Positions 1 through 8,273 of a DNA stretch of 23,514 nt are shown in pieces. The DNA lies in the NCBI GenBank assembly GCA_038231615.1, contig JBBRLA010000037.1, positions 1 through 23,514 on the forward strand. The letters are read 5' to 3'. The first letter of the stretch is position 1. The number at the start of each line of letters is the position of its first letter. The DNA is from JBBRLA01 sp038231615. Its GTDB lineage: Bacteria; Myxococcota_A; Polyangia; Palsa-1104; JAEUJZ01. The notes under the pieces were generated by a model. The model did not search any database. It worked only from the letters and a program-made list of their open reading frames with translations, and was not told the DNA's origin. A program made the translations under genes and the position numbers.

Positions 1-1
1 C

Positions 2-301
2 GAGCTGGGACAGGACGCGTTCAACAACCTGAACGCCCGGGTGCTGATGATGGCCGCCAAGCCGGGGTCGCAGCCGGTGGATCTGGGGGCGCTCAACGAC
101 AATGGCGCCCTGACCAACTCGTGGCCGCGCTTCAACCCCATTTCCAGGTCCGCAAATCCAGGCTGTTGGCTTCGCGATGTCCTGAAGGGTCGGGCTGGCA
201 GCCAGTCATGGCCTTCTGGCAGCCAGTACGATCTTGCCCTTGCGGCCAGTGAGCCCCACCTTTGGACATATCCAGCGTGGGCAGGTCCGCCCCCATCTTA
301 G
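2..301 (+). CDS. 3' end of an unidentified gene (truncated by window edge)
   Basis: An open frame enters from the left edge and stops with TAG at 299-301. The first ~45 residues (for example NARVLMMAAKPGSQPVDLG) look like ordinary protein. After about base 140 the composition changes to a Trp/Ser/Pro-rich stretch with no recognisable fold. The other two forward frames also stay open for some distance past base 140, so a frameshift or an earlier natural end cannot be excluded. I do not recognise the family. The last 100 bases contain two identical palindromes and may be intergenic or regulatory rather than coding. The next gene starts 31 bases after the stop. Confidence 0.4.
   Translation, partial: ELGQDAFNNLNARVLMMAAKPGSQPVDLGALNDNGALTNSWPRFNPISRSANPGCWLRDVLKGRAGSQSWPSGSQYDLALAASEPHLWTYPAWAGPPPS
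195..227. repeat. Two identical palindromes CTGGCAGCCAG, 21 bp apart
   Basis: CTGGCAGCCAGT occurs at 195-206 and again at 216-227. Each copy contains a perfect 5-bp inverted repeat around a central A. The 21-bp centre-to-centre spacing is two helical turns, as expected if a dimeric regulator bound both on one DNA face. They lie about 105-138 bases before the lipoprotein start at 333. No known operator is matched, so regulation is inference. Confidence 0.5.
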
Positions 302-332
302 CCAGCCACGGCTACATTACCCAGGAGCCATC

Positions 333-1016
333 ATGCATCGTTTCTTGTTAGGAACCGTTCTCATCACCCTCACCTTGATCGGGTGCGCCCATGACAAAGA
401 TGTCAAACAGGACGATACCAGCATGGCTGCCCCGATGGCAGCCCCAGCGGCATCCACCCAGGCATCGGCCCCTGCCCCTGGCTGCACCGGTGATCAGGCA
501 TGTGGGGCGAAACAGCTTTGCCTGAACAGCCAGTGCGCCGACATTACGGCGAATATGGCGGAGTGCGGAGTCATGCGCCTGCACTTCGCATACAACGCGG
601 CCGATATCAAAGACGAGGACAAGCCCAACCTGGATCGGATGGGGCGCTGCTTGAACGCCGAACGCCAGATGACGGTGACCATCGAGGGCAATGCCGACGA
701 GCGCGGTTCAGAGGATTACAACGCCACCCTGGGCGAAAAGCGGGCCTTCGCGGTGTCGAATTATCTTCAGACCAAGGGGGTATCGGACACCCAGCTCAAG
801 ACGGTGAGCTATGGCAAGGACAACCCGCGCTGCATGGAGCACGACGAGGCCTGTTGGGCCAAGAACCGTCGCACGGCGATCAAGCCCAAGGATACCGGCA
901 GCCGGCCCAGCTCGGCCGCTTCCTCCAAGCGGGGCCGCAAAGGTGCGGAAGCTCCCCATGATAACGGGCAGTCTTCGATAGGCAGCAGCGGGCTGACGTC
1001 TCCGAATAACCAGTGA
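333..1016 (+). CDS. Pal/OmpA-family outer-membrane lipoprotein with Cys-rich linker
   Basis: 227 aa. A lipoprotein signal peptide ends in LIGC (Cys18). The +2 residue is Ala, so outer-membrane sorting is expected. A Pro/Ala linker (31-50) precedes a small Cys-rich segment with C51, C57, C63 and C68 (starting CTGD). An OmpA C-terminal domain covers ~80-183, with the Pal-like core NADERGSEDYN (120-130), then LGEKRA, and NRRTAI (178-183). In this family the core Asp and the later Arg hold diaminopimelate, so the protein should tether the outer membrane to peptidoglycan. A hydrophilic 45-residue tail follows. Extra Cys pairs (C167, C174) inside the OmpA domain suggest disulfides. The ATG at 333 is chosen because AGGAG lies just upstream and it begins the signal peptide. 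It ends 8 bp from the convergent RnfC-like gene. No tol genes are adjacent, so it may be a Pal paralogue. Confidence 0.88.
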   Translation: MHRFLLGTVLITLTLIGCAHDKDVKQDDTSMAAPMAAPAASTQASAPAPGCTGDQACGAKQLCLNSQCADITANMAECGVMRLHFAYNAADIKDEDKPNLDRMGRCLNAERQMTVTIEGNADERGSEDYNATLGEKRAFAVSNYLQTKGVSDTQLKTVSYGKDNPRCMEHDEACWAKNRRTAIKPKDTGSRPSSAASSKRGRKGAEAPHDNGQSSIGSSGLTSPNNQ

Positions 1017-1024
1017 TTCCAGGC

Positions 1025-2147
1025 TCAATAGGACAACAATCCAAGCTGTGTCGTCACCTGATGAAGGGGCAGCCGCCGCCGGGCCGCCGCATCGCCGGGG
1101 TGCCCGGGAAGTCCGTCTGCCTGTCGCACGCGGTGCGCTCGGTGATCGGGGGCCTGACCCCGCGCCAAGAAGCTGAGGACCCCCTGGCTAGGCAAGAGCC
1201 CGGCAGGGCAAATCACGTCGCAGGCCCCGCAGCCAGTGCACCACCGCGCCGCGGCCTGCATGGCAGCTGACTCCTGCATCCCGGCGCCCTGCATCCCGGC
1301 CGCCGCCAGCACCAGCACATGGGGCGAGATCGGATGCCCCCGCAGCGCCTCCGGGCAACCCTCCGTGCACAGCTGGCACCCCGAGCAGATCGAAGCGGCG
1401 CTTGGCAGCCACTCGGCCAGCGGCCGGCGCAGGCGGCGCACCAGTTCGTGGGCGGCCGGCAGAATGAGCAACATCTCCTCGTCCTCCGGCAGGGGTTCCT
1501 CGGGGTCGCAAAGCCGCCCCCCGGGCGCCCCTCCCGCGATGGCCACCCAGGCCGCGGGGGTGGCCCCGCCCCGCCGTGCGACCAGATCCGCCGGGGTTTC
1601 GCCCGGAGAAAGGGACAACACCCCCGGGTTCGCCACCGCGCCAGCCACCGTGCACAACCGTCGCGGCGGCTCGCCCAGGAGCGCCGCCGCCGCCCGATCG
1701 AGCAGCCTGGTGCCCACCACCCAGGCCCGCCCCGCGGCCCCGGGCACATCCAGGTCCGGCTGCGACGGCCACATCGGCGGCGTCCTGAGCACCTCGATGC
1801 TCCCCTCGCCAACCACCCGCGCCACGGCCTGCTGCACCGCCGCCTCCCGCGTCACCACCGCCATCCGCGGGGCCGCCACCGCCAGCGCCAGCGCCCCGAG
1901 CCCCGTCATCAGGTATTCCCCGTAGATCAGCCCCATCGTTCGCGCCGTCTGCCCCAGCGGCGGGTCCCCCGAAAGATCCCCGATCACCACCCGAAGGCGG
2001 CCGGGTCGCTCGTCGATCCACCGGGGCACGCGGATGCCAGCTTGGGCCAGGCGCCCGCGCAAAAGCCGAGTCTGCGCCGCGCCCTCTTCGCCCAGCCGCG
2101 CGGCCACGACGACCGGCAGATCGTCAGCCAAAACGATCGGCACATCG

Positions 2148-2167
<20 letters not shown>
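1025..2167 (-). CDS. Short RnfC-like iron-sulfur protein (SLBB plus two 4Fe-4S clusters)
   Basis: 380 aa. The C-terminal third carries two ferredoxin motifs: C261, C264, C267, C271-Pro and C310, C313, C316, C320-Pro. Before them, residues ~171-222 fit an SLBB/RnfC beta-grasp segment (TVAGAVANPG). Residues ~79-130 resemble the RnfC core around its GAECEPYLT region (here YGEYLMTG). The N-terminal glycine-rich loop GGAGFP, which contributes to FMN/NADH binding in RnfC and NuoF, is not visible, so this looks like a reduced family member, as PduS- or PrdC-type proteins are variants of RnfC. The start is GTG at 2167, preceded by GAGGAGG nine bases away and lying inside the end of the aminomutase gene (20-bp overlap). 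This implies coupled translation. No other rnf genes are present. I infer an electron-transfer role for the neighbouring radical SAM enzyme. Confidence 0.75.
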
Positions 2168-3395
<1,228 letters not shown>

Positions 3396-3496
3396 GGCCT
3401 ACCCGATGGAGCGCCACAAGTCAACCTCGATCCGTCGGCCCGGGCGCGGCGGGCGATCCCTTTGTGGGCGGTGCGATCGGGTGCAGAATCATCTGG

Positions 3497-4225
3497 ATGG
3501 CGCCGCCCTATTCGCTCCTCATCTTCGACCTGGATGGCACGCTGGTCGATTCGGCCCCCGACCTGTGCACGGCGCTGGGCCTGGCGCTGGCCGAGTTCGG
3601 CCTGCCGCCGCCCTCCCTTCCCGATGCCCGCGCCATGATCGGTGAGGGACAGCGGGTGCTCATCGAACGCGCCCTGCACCACGCGGGCGGGGCGGCCGGG
3701 TTGCTGGAACCGGTGCTGGTCCGCTTCCGCGCCCACTACAGCGATCATCTGATCGAACACACCCGTTGCTACCCCGGCGTCGAGGACACCCTGAAGGCGC
3801 TGTGCGCCCCTTCGGCCCCGGACTTCGTCTTCTCCATGGGCGTGGCCACCAACAAGCCGGGGCACTGGGCCCGGCACATCGTGAGCGCCCTGGGTATCGG
3901 TGCGGGGTTTCAATGGGTCCTGGGCGAGGACGACGTGGGCCGGCGCAAGCCGGACCCGCTGCTGGTCCACGAGATCTGCCGCCTCGCCGACATCCCCCCC
4001 GAGCGGACCCTGTACATCGGCGACAGCGCCATCGACATGGCCACCGCCAGGGCCGCCGGGGCGACCATGGCCCTGTGCACCTATGGGTACCTCGACCCCG
4101 AGACCCGGGCCGCCCTGGCAGAGCAGCGGTCCCCGCGCCCGGCCTACCTGCTGCCCCGCTTTCCCGACCTCTTGCCCATCCTGGGCCTGCCCGACCTGCC
4201 GACTCTGCCGGACAGGACTTTGTGA
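3497..4225 (+). CDS. gph: HAD-superfamily phosphatase, phosphoglycolate phosphatase-like
   Basis: 242 aa from the chosen ATG. All four HAD motifs are visible: D11 and D13 in DLDGTLVD (motif I), T118 in VATNK (II), K151 in RRKPDP (III), and D176/D180 in YIGDSAID (IV). A helical cap lies between motif I and motif II, as in Gph and other subfamily I phosphatases. In that family the enzyme dephosphorylates 2-phosphoglycolate or similar small phosphomonoesters through an aspartyl-phosphate intermediate. The substrate cannot be read from sequence. A longer reading from GTG 3464 would add eleven residues without homology, so ATG 3497 is preferred. It is divergent from kamA (about 100 bp between them) and followed 21 bp later by the kinase gene. 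Confidence 0.85.
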   Translation: MAPPYSLLIFDLDGTLVDSAPDLCTALGLALAEFGLPPPSLPDARAMIGEGQRVLIERALHHAGGAAGLLEPVLVRFRAHYSDHLIEHTRCYPGVEDTLKALCAPSAPDFVFSMGVATNKPGHWARHIVSALGIGAGFQWVLGEDDVGRRKPDPLLVHEICRLADIPPERTLYIGDSAIDMATARAAGATMALCTYGYLDPETRAALAEQRSPRPAYLLPRFPDLLPILGLPDLPTLPDRTL

Positions 4226-4231
4226 TATACT
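4223..4231 (+). promoter_or_regulatory. Extended -10-like element before the kinase gene
   Basis: TGATATACT matches an extended -10 (TGnTATAAT) with one mismatch in the hexamer. It overlaps the stop of the phosphatase gene. A start site near 4238 would leave a leader of about nine bases before ATG 4247, which has no Shine-Dalgarno site. No convincing -35 is present. Confidence 0.4.
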
Positions 4232-4246
4232 GCCATTTCCCCACCC

Positions 4247-6943
4247 ATGCCCACGGACGACCGCCTTTCGGGCGAAGTATCAAGCCCCTTTCCTCTGCTG
4301 GACGAGGTCGATCCCCTCGGCATGACCGGTGTCTCCAGGGCCGCGGGCCGCGCCCGCAGTCCGCACACCGCCAGTCTGAACCTGTCCCTGCAGCGCGGCG
4401 ATGCGGTGGGCCGTTACGTGGTGCTGGAGCGCCTGGGCGCAGGAGGCATGGGGGTGGTGTACGCGGCCTATGATCCCGAGTTGGACCGCAAGATCGCCCT
4501 CAAGCTGCTGCACACCGATAGCGCCCCCGGTACCGAGAGTCCAGTCCGAGGGCGGCTTTTGCGCGAGGCGCAGGCGATGGCCCGCCTCTCGCACCCCCAC
4601 GTCATCACCGTGCACGACGTGGGCACCTTCGGCGACGAGGTCTTTGTCGCCATGGAGTTCGTCGACGGCTCGACCCTCTCGGAGTGGCTGCGGGGCCGGC
4701 CGCCGCTGCCGGAGATCCTCGACATCTTCCTTAGCGCCGGCAGAGGGCTCGCGGCGGCCCACGCCGCCGGGCTGGTCCACCGGGACTTCAAGCCGGACAA
4801 CGTGCTCCTCGGCAAGGATGGCAGGGTGTGCGTCGCCGACTTCGGCCTGGCCCGGCCACAGCCACCCTCCCTGTCGAGCGCCTCTTCCGGTAGTGCGCCC
4901 GCGCCCGTCGAACCGGCGGCGACCCCGCCCGCCCCTGCCGAGACGGCCGCTCCCATCGCCGCGCTGGAAGCACTCCTGTCCGGCCCCGAGGGCAGGCGGG
5001 CCCTTTTCCCGCTTACCCGCACCGGCCTGATGATGGGCACCCCGGCCTACATGTCCCCGGAGCAGTTCCTCGGACTTTTGGCCGACGCCCGCACCGATCA
5101 GTTCAGCTTCTGCGTGGCCCTCTACGAGGCGGTCTACGGCGAACGCCCCTTCGCCGGGGACAACATGGTACACTTGTCGCAGCGGGTGCTGGCGGGGCAG
5201 ATTGAGCCTCCGCCCAGGGACAGCCGCGTCCCCGCGTGGCTGCGCCGCCTGCTCCTGCGCGGGCTCAGCACCCGGCCGGAGTATCGCTTCCCCTCGATGG
5301 AAGCGCTGCTCCTTTCCCTGAACCGCGGGGTCGAGCACCGGCCGCGGCGCCAGCGCCTGGTCGCAGCGATGGGTTCTGTATTGCTCATCACTGGGACCCT
5401 GTGGTACTCTCACTACCGCGGCACCCAGATCGACCCCTGCGGCGGCGCCGAGCTGCGCCTGGCCGGGATCTGGGACGACCCGCGCAAGGACCAGGTCAAG
5501 GCCGCCTTCTCCGCCACCAACACCCCCTACGCCGGGCACGCTTTCTCCACGGCGGCCGCGTCGCTCGATGCCTACGCCCAGGCGTGGACCAGCACCTACA
5601 CCGAGGCGTGCCGCGCCACCCGGCAGCGGGGCGAACAGTCCGAGGAACTCCTGGACCTGCGCATGCAGTGCCTCTCCGATCACCTGAAGGAACTGGAGGC
5701 GCTGGCCATCCTTTTCACCAAGGCCGACAAGACCATCGTGGAGAAAGCCCTCCTGGCGACCCAGGGGCTCTCGGGGCTGGACCTGTGCAGCGACACCCGT
5801 TCGCTGCGTTCCCAGGTGCGCCCGCCCGCGGATCCGACGACCCGGGCCCGGGTCGAGGCGGTGCGCGCCGACCTGGCCACCGCCAAGGCCATGAAGCACG
5901 CCGGCAAGTTCCCCGACGGTCTGCGCCTGGCCGAGGCGGCCCAGGCCACCGCCGCGAGCCTGGGCTACCGTCCCATCGAGGCCGAGGCCCTTTACCTTCT
6001 GGGCGACATCCAGGGGGAGGCCGGCGATCTGCGCGGGGCCGAGAAAAACCTCTCGGAGGCGGTGTGGGCCGCGGAGGCCGGGCACCATGAGAAGGTGGCC
6101 GCGAGGGCCGCGGCGCGGCTGGTGCAGATCGTCGGCTCGTTCGAGGCCCGCTACAAGGAGGGACGCCAGTGGGCACGCCACGCGGCGGCCTACATCGAGG
6201 GGGTGGGCGGGGACGAGCAGTTGGAAGCCAAACTGCACAATTGTCTGGGGGTGCTGAGCAGCGCCGAGGGGAACTACGACGAGGCGCTGGACCATCACCT
6301 GAAGGCCCTGGCCTTGCGCGAACGGCTGAACGGCCCCGACCATCCCGTGGTGGCCGAGTCGCTGAACAACCTGGGCGAGGTGTATCGGCAAAAGGGCAAG
6401 AAAGACGAATCGCTGCGCGCCCACGAGCGGGCGCTGGCCATCTGGAAGAAGGCGCTGGGCCCGGAGCACCCTCAGGTGGCCAGGTGCCTGGACAACATCG
6501 GCCAGGAACTGCTGGCGCGGGGCGAGAAGGACGCCGCGCTTCTAGACATCGAGCAGGCGTTGCGCATTCGCGAGAAATCGCTGGGTCCGGAGCACCCCGA
6601 TGTGGCGCTCTCGAAGCTGCACCTGGGCGAAGCGCTGAAGGCGCTGGGCCGGTATCAGGAGGCGGTGGGACCGATCGAGGGCGCGCTGACGTTGTTCGAG
6701 AAGGCGCTGGGACCGCGGCATCCGCGGGTGGTCGAGGCGCTGGTCAATGAAGGGGAGGTGTACCTGGGCCTTTCGCAGATGCAAAAGGCCCGGGCGCTGC
6801 TCCAGCGGGCGCGGACGCTGTGCCTGGAGGGAGTGTGCGATCCGGGTCAGGAAGGACGGATCGACGGCCTTCTGCCTGCGCCCCCATCGGATCACCGCCA
6901 CCGGACGACGCGACCCCCTCCGATAACCCGGCCGAGCCGATGA
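4247..6943 (+). CDS. Membrane-anchored serine/threonine protein kinase with TPR domain
   Basis: 898 aa. The PknB-type kinase domain (~57-350) has the glycine loop GAGGMGVVY (64-72), K86, E107, catalytic HRDFKPDN (D180), DFG (198-200) and GTPAYMSPE (264-272). The DFG-to-SPE stretch is about 75 residues and contains a Pro/Ala/Ser-rich insert (~203-240), far longer than usual. Arg-rich residues precede one transmembrane helix (~371-388). The C-terminal part should therefore be periplasmic if the kinase is cytoplasmic. It holds alpha-helical repeats and, at ~650-860, four or so 42-residue kinesin-light-chain-type TPRs with the repeating LGPEHP signature. This architecture is common in Myxococcota and links extracytoplasmic protein binding to phosphorylation; the ligand is unknown. 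ATG 4247 lacks a ribosome site, and ATG 4322 is an alternative. Its stop overlaps the transporter start by ATGA. Confidence 0.9.
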   Translation: MPTDDRLSGEVSSPFPLLDEVDPLGMTGVSRAAGRARSPHTASLNLSLQRGDAVGRYVVLERLGAGGMGVVYAAYDPELDRKIALKLLHTDSAPGTESPVRGRLLREAQAMARLSHPHVITVHDVGTFGDEVFVAMEFVDGSTLSEWLRGRPPLPEILDIFLSAGRGLAAAHAAGLVHRDFKPDNVLLGKDGRVCVADFGLARPQPPSLSSASSGSAPAPVEPAATPPAPAETAAPIAALEALLSGPEGRRALFPLTRTGLMMGTPAYMSPEQFLGLLADARTDQFSFCVALYEAVYGERPFAGDNMVHLSQRVLAGQIEPPPRDSRVPAWLRRLLLRGLSTRPEYRFPSMEALLLSLNRGVEHRPRRQRLVAAMGSVLLITGTLWYSHYRGTQIDPCGGAELRLAGIWDDPRKDQVKAAFSATNTPYAGHAFSTAAASLDAYAQAWTSTYTEACRATRQRGEQSEELLDLRMQCLSDHLKELEALAILFTKADKTIVEKALLATQGLSGLDLCSDTRSLRSQVRPPADPTTRARVEAVRADLATAKAMKHAGKFPDGLRLAEAAQATAASLGYRPIEAEALYLLGDIQGEAGDLRGAEKNLSEAVWAAEAGHHEKVAARAAARLVQIVGSFEARYKEGRQWARHAAAYIEGVGGDEQLEAKLHNCLGVLSSAEGNYDEALDHHLKALALRERLNGPDHPVVAESLNNLGEVYRQKGKKDESLRAHERALAIWKKALGPEHPQVARCLDNIGQELLARGEKDAALLDIEQALRIREKSLGPEHPDVALSKLHLGEALKALGRYQEAVGPIEGALTLFEKALGPRHPRVVEALVNEGEVYLGLSQMQKARALLQRARTLCLEGVCDPGQEGRIDGLLPAPPSDHRHRTTRPPPITRPSR

Positions 6944-8220
6944 ATGATAGGTTCGCGGTCATGGATGTGCCGTCCGCCCCCCGCGAGCCGTCTCTCTCGC
7001 CGCGCACCGGAGTGCTGGCCGCGCTTTTCCTGGGCTACATCGGCATCTACCTGTGCCGCAAGAACCTCCCGGTGGCGGTGCCGCTGCTTCAGGACGCCTT
7101 TCACGCGAACAAGGAACAGGTCGGCTGGCTGCTCAGCTTCAGCACCCTGGCCTATCTTGCGGGGAAGCTGACCGGGCCCTTCACCGATCGCATCGGCGGG
7201 CGCCGTGGCTTCCTGCTCTCCCTTTTCGGGGTGGCCCTTTTCTCCGCCGCAGGGGTACTGGCGCCGGGACTCTTCCTGCTGACCGTGGTCTACAGCCTGA
7301 GCCGCTTCTTCGGCGCCATCGGCTGGGGCGCGATGATGAAGCTGGTGCCGACCTGGTACCACAAATCGCACCTGGCCACGGTGGTCGCCATCCTCAGCCT
7401 GTCCTATGTGTCCGGCGGGAGCGGCGCGACGCTGCTGGCCAGGCAGGTGATCCACCAGGGCGGGGGGTGGCGGGCGGTGCTGGGGGTGCCCTCCCTGGTG
7501 CTGATGGGCATCCTTTTGATCGGCTTGGTCCTGGTCCGCAAGGGGCCCCTTTCTGCTGCCTCCCCGGGCCAGGGCCCGGGGAAGAAGCACGGCGCCGCGG
7601 GCCCATCTTTGGGCGTTCTTTTGCGGCGCCCACAATTCATCATCGTATGCCTGCTGAGCTTCACCCTGACCCTCTTGCGCGAGGCCTTCAACAACTGGAG
7701 CATTGACTTTTTGGCCTCGATGGAACGCGGGGGTGCTCACGGCGCGGGGGTGCTGGCAACCGCTGCCTTGAGGTCCATCTCGTTTGACCTGGCCGGCGGA
7801 GTCAGCATCCTCTTGATGGGCGTGGTCTACGACCGGGTTCCGCCCGCCCTACGGCGCTGGCTCATCGCCGGCATCCTGGGACTTTTGGCCGCGCTGATCC
7901 TCTTGCTCCATCCCCTGATGAAGGCGGATCCTGCCCGCGGGGCCGCTCTGGTGGGGCTGGTGGGCCTGCTCATCTATGGTCCCTACAGCCTGCTGGCCGG
8001 TGTCTTCGCCATCGAGAGCGGCGGGCAGGATCTGGCCGCCACCGCTTCGGGCATCATCGACGCGGTGGGCTACGCTGGCGGCTTCCTGGCCGGCGGGCTC
8101 CTCGGGCGGCTCCTGGACCTGGGAGGCTATCCGCTCGGCTTCCGCTGCCTGGCCGGGATCACCCTGGTGGCTGCGGTCATCTCGCTGGGACTGCGCCCGT
8201 CGCCTCGCCCCGAAAGCTGA
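6940..8220 (+). CDS. MFS transporter, organophosphate:phosphate antiporter-like
   Basis: 426 aa with about twelve hydrophobic segments. The first helix contains GYIGIYLCRKNLPVAVPLL, close to the LVRKN region of GlpT/UhpT. The helix 2-3 loop GPFTDRIGGRRG is the MFS signature. A hydrophilic central loop (~205-220) divides two six-helix halves. In this family the carried substrates are glycerol-3-phosphate, hexose phosphates or related organophosphates exchanged for phosphate; the substrate here is not determinable. The start at 6940 overlaps the kinase stop as ATGA, implying translational coupling and co-expression with the kinase. A second ATG at 6961 is possible. The pairing suggests that the kinase monitors or controls uptake, which is inference. 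Confidence 0.85.
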   Translation: MNDRFAVMDVPSAPREPSLSPRTGVLAALFLGYIGIYLCRKNLPVAVPLLQDAFHANKEQVGWLLSFSTLAYLAGKLTGPFTDRIGGRRGFLLSLFGVALFSAAGVLAPGLFLLTVVYSLSRFFGAIGWGAMMKLVPTWYHKSHLATVVAILSLSYVSGGSGATLLARQVIHQGGGWRAVLGVPSLVLMGILLIGLVLVRKGPLSAASPGQGPGKKHGAAGPSLGVLLRRPQFIIVCLLSFTLTLLREAFNNWSIDFLASMERGGAHGAGVLATAALRSISFDLAGGVSILLMGVVYDRVPPALRRWLIAGILGLLAALILLLHPLMKADPARGAALVGLVGLLIYGPYSLLAGVFAIESGGQDLAATASGIIDAVGYAGGFLAGGLLGRLLDLGGYPLGFRCLAGITLVAAVISLGLRPSPRPES

Positions 8221-8258
8221 TCCTTTCCGCGGCCGGCGTTCACCCAAAGCCGCGCTCG

Positions 8259-8267
8259 TGCTACGCT
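8259..8267 (+). promoter_or_regulatory. TGnTAnnnT element directly before the methyltransferase gene
   Basis: TGCTACGCT ends six bases before ATG 8274, and no Shine-Dalgarno site is present. If used as an extended -10, transcription would begin at or next to the start codon. Weak hexamer match; proposed from its position and recurrence. Confidence 0.3.
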
Positions 8268-8273
8268 GACCCG

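Noticed and set aside
1017..1024. Terminators between convergent gene pairs (1017-1024, 9915-9925, 17057-17079)
   Set aside because: The gaps are 8-23 bases with no stem-loop followed by T-runs.
4280..6469. 729-codon open frame antisense to the kinase gene
   Set aside because: High third-position GC keeps antisense frames open. Its translation is Gly/Arg/Ala-rich without domains, and the plus strand encodes a clear kinase-TPR protein.
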